From Pleurotus djamor (taxonomy: Eukaryota > Basidiomycota > Agaricomycetes > Agaricales > Pleurotaceae), in the NCBI GenBank assembly GCA_029747585.1, contig JAPEVF010001137.1, positions 1-13,408 of the forward strand: 13,408 nucleotides of DNA. Reading direction: 5' to 3'. Below, in pieces: positions 7,011 through 13,408 of this stretch (the first letter of the stretch is position 1; the number at the start of each line of letters is the position of its first letter). The notes under the pieces were generated by a model. It was not told the origin of the DNA. It saw only the letters and a list, made by a program, of their open reading frames with translations, and did not search any database. A program made the translations under genes and the position numbers.

Positions 7011-9151
7011 ATGGTACCAACAACTTCAAAAGCTCTGTCTTCTGTCTCGCTGCCACCTTACTTCCCCATTGACCACCCTGTGGATTTGGAGCCGCGCCCA
7101 ATCTTACGGGATGACATGATCATAGCGTGTGTTACTCCGTACCGGCATCGAGCAACTGTTGACAAATACTCTCGGTCAGCGTGATGGGGCCCACTGGATC
7201 GGGTAAAAGCTCAGTAAGTTCCCTCTGCCGTCCATTGTAAACGACCACCGTAATTTACCAACTTACTTCTTTAGTTTATTAATACCGCCACGAAATCGAA
7301 TCGCGCAGCTGTAGGACATCACTTGGAGTCCTGCACCCAGGCTATCACTGCCTATGGGTGCCGTCACCCTGATGGAAATCGGGACGTTGTCTTTGTGGAT
7401 ACACCTGGCTTCGATGATACGAATCGATCCGATGGTGACATTCTCAAGTCTATCGCCAATTGGCTGGTTTCCATGTGAGTGCTGGCCTCGTTCTGAATCA
7501 CCTGATTTTCTTACAATTCAACAAGGTACAAGAGCAAGATAACGCTTTCTGGTATAATCTACCTCCATCGCATCTCGGACAACCGAATGGCCGGAACCCC
7601 ATTACAAAATTTGCAAGTGTTTCGAAAGTTGTGCGGTGCACCTGCCTTGAGCAACGTCATCCTCACCACTACGTTTTGGGACCAGGTTGACGATGCCACT
7701 GGTCGACTTCGAGAAGCTGAATTGGGCTCTAACTACTGGCGCTCAATGATTGTCGCTGGTTCTCGCGTTTCTCACTTTCGACACTCGTATGAAAGTGCTT
7801 GGGGCACTGTAGGCCAGTTTCAATACGTCCCTCAGCCACGACCTCTCCTCATACAACAGGAAATGGTAATTCAGGGTAAATCCCTTTCCCAAACATCCGC
7901 GGGTTCAGCACTTCTCCAATGGCTTGCAAAATGCATCAATGACATTCGCCAGACCATTCGGAGCATTGAAGCACAGTTACGGTCTTTGCCCAAAGGGGCG
8001 AATAGTCAGGCATCGAGATCAATCAAAGAGCACGAAAATCACATCTACATCATCAAGCGACAGCAAACAGCTTTACGCAAAAATACTATTGACTTTGTCC
8101 GACCATCATTGCTCGTCCATATCACAACTCCAAACGTACAACCACAACAATCTGAGCCAAGTCAACCTGTTCACGAAGGAAACAGTGAAAACGATGACGG
8201 GATACCCGATACATCGCCTTCACAATTCGATCACACTTCGTCAGATGCGTCCTTGGTATGTACATAATAGGGCTTTTCATCTTGGAACTCATTGTAATAG
8301 AAATTGCAGAGCACTACCAAGACTCGACTTCGTGTCAACATCAATCAATGCTCTCAGGACAATAGTGACGAGGCCCGAGTTATGTCACCGCCGGCTGTAG
8401 TCGCTCTCTCGTCCAATGCCACATCGACAGTGAGGGAATCGCGGGCCAGTTCCATCGTCATAACTTCTTTTTTGTCCAATCTGTCCGTTTTATCCATACC
8501 ACAGCCAGACATTCTTACTCATAATTCTGCGCATAGGTCAACAACCAGCCTGAACTCCGAGGCCTTGGCCACACCCACGCCTTCAAACATATCGCCAGTG
8601 ACCGCAACGAGTCGGGTTCAGCAACAATGGTAATCTTCATGACCTTCTATGACTTTAGCACAGACAATCTGATGCTTCAAGTTATTAGGGCTCGCGAACC
8701 AAGATTGAAGGCAATGCGGACGTTTCTTTCAAGATACTCCAGTCCTTCAATCTCTGCTCAGACGAGTTTATTCTCTCGAGCTCTTCGCCGTGACAACTCA
8801 GTCTCAGAGCAACCCAGTCCCCAACCGCAACCCCCATGTACCTATTCTGGCGGCGCAACCACAATTACTCAGGATGTGGCCAGTGATACACCACCGATCT
8901 CAGACTCACCCTTGCTCCAAGCACAGGAGATTGCTGTCGGATTGCCTGATGCTAGGATGACTGAGATCTGTCAGTGGCTGCGAGATATACACCGTGCCGT
9001 CACTCTGTACAACAGTGCTTGGGAGTGGGGAGGCGGCCTGAGAATCGAGAGGTTGTTCCTCACCATCAACGGCGACTTTTACAGAGGTCAATTTATCAGG
9101 GCCAACATAGGCGGTCGGGGTTCAATCAACACTGTCACGTCTACCGCTTAG
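7011..9151 (+). CDS. AIG1-like P-loop GTPase, six exons
   Basis: This is a G-domain protein of the kind common in Agaricomycetes, predicted to bind and hydrolyse GTP; its substrate and location are unknown. Exons: 7011-7126, 7180-7213, 7275-7474, 7526-8255, 8310-8629, 8689-9151. The five introns are 53, 61, 51, 54 and 59 bp, all GT-AG, and the frame is kept throughout, giving 620 aa. Walker A GPTGSGKS is at residues 42-49, a G2-like SCT at 69-71, G3 DTPG at 92-95 and a G4-position TTTFWD at 164-169, where a canonical N/TKxD is absent. Residues 200-220 include LLIQQEMVIQGKSLSQTSAG, typical of these fungal proteins, followed by an amphipathic helical stretch. About 335-540 is a Ser/Pro/Thr-rich linker. 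The C-terminus (about 545-620) is ordered-looking and ends in a Gly/Asn-rich motif. The ATG at 7011 has C at -3 and G at +4. The last two exons could in principle belong elsewhere, but intron phases join them cleanly. Confidence 0.87.
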
Positions 9152-9377
9152 TTGGGAGATCATCGATCGGAGGACCAATCACCATGCTGCCAACATACTG
9201 ATTATTCGCGTACCAAGCTTGAATTGTAAGATATGGAAGGTTTGAGCTTCACAGTTAAATACACACTTTGTTGACTTCGAGATCCCATCATTGTTAGGGC
9301 GAGGGGGAACCCTGACATGCATGGGGAGTGTACGTTTAGAAATCAAAGGTTCATAGTCACGACGAGTAAAACCCTAT
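9152..9377. other. Convergent intergenic gap
   Basis: 226 bp separate the stop codons of the plus-strand GTPase gene and the minus-strand seven-helix gene, which run tail to tail. No AATAAA is visible on either strand; AT-rich words such as GTTAAATAC (9254-9262) may serve as 3'-end signals. No other feature was seen. Confidence 0.45.
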
Positions 9378-11316
9378 TTAATCTCCTATGATGGACATTT
9401 CAACGTTGGTCTCATCTTGCGACGACTGGCGGGAATTGAGGCTATCATCGCTTTGAGCTGGCAATAAGGAGGGAGTGTTTGAAGCCGTACTCACGTCACC
9501 AGGAACGAATTCGCATAGACTAAAATAAGGGATACCGCGAATGAATGAGAGAATATTGGCGAAGAAGGACAATTTACGCTTGCTTATAACAGAGTGAAAG
9601 ACAAGGAAGATTAGGTTGTGTGGAAGAACCAGCCACTTCGATGGACACGTTGAGCCTCATTGACGGAGATGGATCAAGATCGAATGTATACCAAAATCAA
9701 AACTAACAGAGCGAATACGCTGTTGCCCATATGTAACATATTAGTAGGCTGTGACGACTCCGATGATTGCGAGTGGCTTACCTAGTCAAAGCGCCGATGC
9801 CAACGAAGTAGAAGATCAGCTTATTGATCAAACTTTGTATTCTAGGTCGTAATGAGTCACAAGGAAGTAATATGCCGAACAGAAGTAAAATTGATACCTA
9901 GTTGGGAACTCTGTCCGCCCCTTGGACAAGTAGCAGACCATAGCGATTGCCATGATGATGTCGCAAGCCGTGGCAGATGCCATATCTGTTATACCGAATC
10001 CCTGTAAAATGCAGATTTAGTTCCTGGACGTCATTGTTGAAGCCATGTGGAACGTTGACCCACGTTGGAGACAGGATTGTGAATGGTGAACGCGTTATCG
10101 ACCAGTACTCTAGGATAGAACTGGAATGAGACTCTGAGAGTCCTGCGGGCCGCAATTTAAGAAAACCGGCCAACATACACGAACACATTGAAACCTATGC
10201 GTAGAACACACAACCATTTTCACCGAGAATTGGCAGGCTCGCACGGAAGGTCAGCTCACCTAAGGACGCGGCTAGAAAGAGGTGATAGGTGAGCCTTGGC
10301 CGGGCGAACGAGCATGCGGCGCAGACAGACCAAATCGCAGAACCGTAAGAAAGGCCTGAAATGGAGTTCAATACCTTATTTGTGCGGCCGGAATGTGGGA
10401 GGACTCGGACATACCAGGAGGCCAGTTATATATTGGCAGTGGTGACTCACTAGTAGAGTACAGCATCAAGACATCAGCGAGTACGGAGATGCGTCAACGC
10501 GTATGGGTGGTGTGACTCACTAATCCATATGCGATAGGTGAAAGCGCTACAGGAAGAGTTAGGCGAAGCTTATGGAAGGAGAGAAATCATGCAAACCTTT
10601 GGACTACGAGAACCGTTAATGTCTAGTATCAACTCAGTGACGCTGGAAGAACATCCATTGAGAAGAATCACCGAGCAGTAAACATACGCCTGGAGTGGTT
10701 GGGTACGTGTCAAAGCGGGATTATGAGCGGATACAGGGGTACAAACCATCAAACCGCTGGGGTGAATTTGGATCAACCGAGGAAGTGGGTTTACAAGACT
10801 GGCATACTAACCGACCAAGTTTCATATCAAGCACGCGAATGTGCATGTAGCCTTGATAGGCACCTGCTGCGAAACTGCCTGTTTGAATCCCATCCAATAG
10901 CCTGAGGACTGAACATAGTAATCCGAGATCGTTGACTTGGGGGGACACTGTGACACACAGGAGAACAAAGACCTAGAAGCAGGGTAGTAAGGACCAACTG
11001 ATAAGCGGGCGCAGCACAAATGACCGACCAGAAGCTTGAAGAGAATTCGGTCGTTCGAGAAAGAGCGAAAGTACCAGACTGTTTGCCCTACGAATATACC
11101 ATACAAGCTGAAGGCCAGGTCAAAGCGTTCTTAGTTTGTTCCAGAGAAGAGGATAGCGATCACAAACATGCATCCCAGCGTGGTTCCTGAGAAGAGCACT
11201 TTGAGATGCACAAACACGAGCAGGACCACTCAACATGAAAAATAATCCGACTCACCAATCAAGAGCGGTGATCCAAGGTGCGTTAACAAAGAAACAACGA
11301 CAGGTAAGGCGGACAT
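9378..11316 (-). CDS. Seven-helix membrane protein, DUF6533/6534-like
   Basis: About 15 exons give 362 aa: 11316-11256, 11186-11168, 11107-11029, 10972-10959, 10901-10812, 10756-10672, 10622-10597, 10546-10521, 10449-10415, 10374-10260, 10142-10054, 10001-9898, 9841-9782, 9719-9692, 9635-9378. Introns are GT-AG, mostly 49-71 bp, and the frame is kept to TAA at 9380-9378. Helices lie at about 17-39, 48-73, 109-133, 141-166, 214-240, 253-277 and 279-297, followed by a Ser-rich tail. Family-type motifs are LYG-x3-GQ-x2-WY, KLLV, LLDGIQT, VVQ-x3-TYRIW after helix 3, CD-x3-AIA in helix 5, then GRTEF, INKLI and GALTS. Such proteins are known as plasma-membrane-type fungal families of unknown function. 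Exons 1-8 are backed by the paralogue at 379-1284. The stretch 10259-10002 is uncertain: exons 10194-10179 and 10109-10064 with a better GTGGGT donor give 353 aa instead. The 40-bp intron 10414-10375 is unusually short. A leader intron (11432-11358) is possible. Confidence 0.83.
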
Positions 11317-12749
11317 GGAAACGTTCGACTAGTTTGGGGTCCAGCACAGCGCAGAGTCTAAATATTCTTCGAAAAGCGACCATACCGCCAGCGTCAGTAA
11401 CGCCCCAAACCAAACGGAACGGAGTAACTCACAATTTGTAAAACCATGTGTTTGAGGAAATGCAAATTGAGCCTAACAGGTAGTCGAGCCTAGGATGTCA
11501 GCAAAGTCATCATCATTTATAAGACGAGACGCCATGTATGATCCCGTAAACATTACTCCAAGATGGGAGTCGGGTTGATCATCAAGTCAAGGACTGCCAT
11601 TAATAGCCACTCGAAGTTGCATTTTATACCCAAGCGGACGACAGGGGACGACGCTGGACTTTGATTTGGAAAAAACCTCAAGGAAAAGAACACTGCGCGA
11701 TATCGTTGTCGGGCTTCGAGCTTCAAGCCACACTGAGTATCATGATAGCCTGAAAAAGCGCTTTGGTTGCTTGTTATTATTAAGGAAATTTTTCAAAGCG
11801 CACCCGACGACAACGGGAAAACAAGATCTGCATAGAAGTCGATCACGATGGAATGATTTCAACGGTGACCAGGTGGGCCTTTTGAATACTGCAGAACAGA
11901 GTTGAGCTATCCAGCATCGCCATATTATGCACAGCTCGCGACAACACGAAGAGGGTGATGGCAGTATGATTAACCAGGAGAGAGCAAAGAGCAATCGGGA
12001 AGAAGAATCGCAAATTCTAAGGGACTCCACCGCTGGTCCGAGAAGTAAGCCTCCAATGAAGAACATGCGCTACTAAGTATACCGCATTGAGGGTTCCGCA
12101 TCATCGAAGGACGTTGCTCCCGACGAACCTGGGCCACAGCAGAATCCAACGAAGTTGGAGCTCGAGCGGTCAGGCTTTCAAGCCCAAAAGTGGAGCCACC
12201 CAGCTTCCCTTCACCTTCACTCCATCTTTCTCTTCTACCTATAAGCACATCAGCACACGACTCATTGAGCATTACTCGTGGCGCCGAGCGACTCCAGTGG
12301 TAGTTGGCTGTGGTCGTGATGCTCCGCCCTAAAGCTGGAGTAGAACAGAGATTTGACAGAGAGAAGCAGGCTGAGCGGCGGTCCAAAAGAGATTTTTCTC
12401 ATATCAATTATACAAGGTTAGGCGTAGATGTTGAAGCCGATGTTATGGACATAGTACAATGCGCGAGAAAACAAGTGGGCCCGGGAAGGAAAGACGTCCG
12501 ACTCCATCATGACCGACGCGCGTCTAATCAAGAGTCTCGTGATCCTACCTCCTAAGGGCGCTTATATTAAAAGGGGCTACAGCGAAGCGAAAGTGTAATG
12601 CATTCTGTCGATCGCACTAGGGAGCTACGGTGCACATAGTCTAATAGTATGTCTTGTTATATTATCGAGAAAGATGCAAATGAGTAGAATTACAATCCCA
12701 TGCTTACACTGAAATAGACTTTTGCCGAATTGTAAAGTCCAACTCGTTT
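11317..12749. other. Largely unassigned; small ORFs only
   Basis: About 1.4 kb lies between the seven-helix gene and the gene at the right edge. On the minus strand it holds the possible leader intron and TATA box of the seven-helix gene. Minus-strand frames at 12386-11970 and 12066-11740 overlap each other, and neither shows a domain. On the plus strand, a CT-rich tract with CTATAAGC (about 12238-12245) precedes an ATG at 12319 opening a 78-codon, highly charged frame to TAA at 12553-12555. I do not recognise it and give it about a one in five chance of being a gene. A second TATA-like TATATTAAAAGG at 12563-12574 leads to no frame of note. Confidence 0.3.
11621..11628 (-). promoter_or_regulatory. 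TATA-like box for seven-helix gene
   Basis: TATAAAAT read on the minus strand lies 305 bp upstream of the ATG at 11316. If the possible leader intron 11432-11358 (GTGAGT donor, ACTGAC branch, TTTAG acceptor) is removed, the transcript leader would be about 200 nt. The match is good but the spacing makes it uncertain. Confidence 0.35.
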
Positions 12750-13406
12750 CTACCTAGCTAAGCCAACCCCATGATTTGACAGGTTTGGCGAATGAGGTGA
12801 GTTCCTGTGGGGTGGGTCATGAGGGGTCGCTGGTGTCGATTGGTCGAAGTCCGAAAGCAGATGTGGATGAATGGGATCAGAAGACTCCATTCTTCCAGGT
12901 AAAGGTGATGATGCTGTCGTATGTGCAGGAGCAGGAACAGGTATTTCGGGTGGCGCAGTGTAGTCGTTATCGTCCTCGTATGAAGAGGCATGACTTGTCG
13001 TCGAGTCAGCTGGCGATTGAATTCCAGGTGGCAAGGGTAGGTTGATAGGTATGGTTAGTGGCGAAGCTATTGCTTCCCCAAATGATGGTGGTGGAACTGA
13101 AGGTAAATCATCCGCAAGCAAAACCTCCGACATGGGTAGTGGTCTGATTGGAGGCGGAAAATCTGCGTAGTTGGGTGAGGCAGGCTGACTTGGTGGGCGT
13201 GCTGAGATCAATGGTGTGTACGGTGCCATGGCTTGCGATAATCCGTTCAAAGAGGTTGTCGAAGGAGTGCTGGGGATATAAGGGGGTGGAGCTGAAGGGA
13301 CGCTTCCGGGGAAATACCTCGGGACGAAGGGGGCGGGTCCGACCATTCGAGGCGAATCCTCGGACGCATCGGTGTGCAGGGACTCTTGGTCGAACTCACG
13401 TTCCAT
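12750..13406 (-). CDS. Pro/Ser-rich C-terminal exon, PPxY motif
   Basis: An open frame of 218 codons runs from ATG 13406-13404 to TAG 12752-12750. Only two bases precede it in the window, so it is probably the last exon of a longer gene that continues off the right edge; the Met may be internal. The sequence is rich in Pro, Ser, Thr and acidic residues and looks disordered. It has a PPPY at residues 40-43, a match to the PPxY motif that Nedd4/Rsp5 ubiquitin ligases bind, and a second Pro cluster PPPSFGEA near 110. The layout, a disordered tail with PPxY, is seen in fungal arrestin-related trafficking adaptors, but no arrestin fold lies within the window, so that name is only a possibility. 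Frames on the opposite strand are shadows of its composition. Confidence 0.65.
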   Translation of the reverse strand: MEREFDQESLHTDASEDSPRMVGPAPFVPRYFPGSVPSAPPPYIPSTPSTTSLNGLSQAMAPYTPLISARPPSQPASPNYADFPPPIRPLPMSEVLLADDLPSVPPPSFGEAIASPLTIPINLPLPPGIQSPADSTTSHASSYEDDNDYTAPPEIPVPAPAHTTASSPLPGRMESSDPIHPHLLSDFDQSTPATPHDPPHRNSPHSPNLSNHGVGLAR

Positions 13407-13408
13407 AC

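Noticed and set aside
7587..8267. An intronless 226-aa gene starting at 7587
   Set aside because: The non-ATG start lies inside exon 4 of the GTPase; the Walker A and DTPG motifs are in upstream exons joined by clean introns.
8627..9151. A separate gene starting at ATG 8627
   Set aside because: The ATG overlaps the donor of GTPase intron 5; splicing 8630-8688 joins the frame smoothly to the upstream exons.
9898..10188. Minus-strand 96-codon frame
   Set aside because: It spans several exons and introns of the seven-helix gene; part is coding in this phase in one model, but the frame as a whole is not a separate gene.
10822..11106. Minus-strand 94-codon frame with a membrane-like start
   Set aside because: Only its first part (exon 3) is coding; the rest reads through introns and exons out of phase.
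1..13408. Transposons, CRISPR arrays, rRNA or viral genes
   Set aside because: No terminal repeats with a transposase or reverse-transcriptase motif, no regularly spaced repeats, and no rRNA-like or viral coding motifs were seen on either strand.

Overview
The window reads as nuclear DNA of a basidiomycete fungus, most likely an Agaricomycete. Three things point there. Genes are cut by many 40-75 bp GT-AG introns with CTNA-type branch points. One gene is the AIG1-like P-loop GTPase type that is abundant in mushroom-forming fungi. Another is an intron-dense seven-helix membrane protein resembling the DUF6533/DUF6534 families of the same fungi. No operons, bacterial-type genes, CRISPR arrays, rRNA, tRNA or recognisable transposons were seen. 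All gene models below were spliced by eye.

Layout, left to right. Positions 379-1284 (minus) hold a broken copy of the seven-helix gene: nine exons with two in-frame stops. Positions 1285-4500 contain no confident protein gene, but do contain spliceosomal intron signatures on the plus strand near 2.9 and 3.2 kb, a promoter-like CCAAT/TATA pair, several perfect inverted repeats and some doubtful reading frames. Positions 4517-5558 hold a compact, intronless plus-strand gene for a disordered Pro/His-rich protein, with a TATA box, a tandem-repeat promoter and a poly(A) signal. Positions 5560-7010 are mostly intergenic, with one doubtful minus-strand reading frame. Positions 7011-9151 hold a six-exon plus-strand GTPase gene (620 aa). 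Positions 9378-11316 hold a minus-strand gene of about 15 exons for a seven-helix membrane protein of about 362 aa, convergent with the GTPase gene. Positions 11317-12749 are largely unassigned. Positions 12750-13406 hold the C-terminal exon of a Pro/Ser-rich, PPxY-containing protein that probably continues past the right edge.

The main result is the pair of seven-helix genes. The right-hand copy is shattered into exons as short as 14, 19 and 26 bp, so no long reading frame reveals it. The left-hand copy, about 10 kb away in the same orientation, has the same series of exon lengths in the first eight exons (64/61, 19/19, 79/79, 14/14, 87/90, 85/85, 26/26, 26/26) and the same intron phases. 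Each copy therefore validates the other's gene model. The left copy is a recognisable pseudogene. The genes show no evident joint pathway; the seven-helix and GTPase families are both expanded, fast-evolving fungal families of unknown function.
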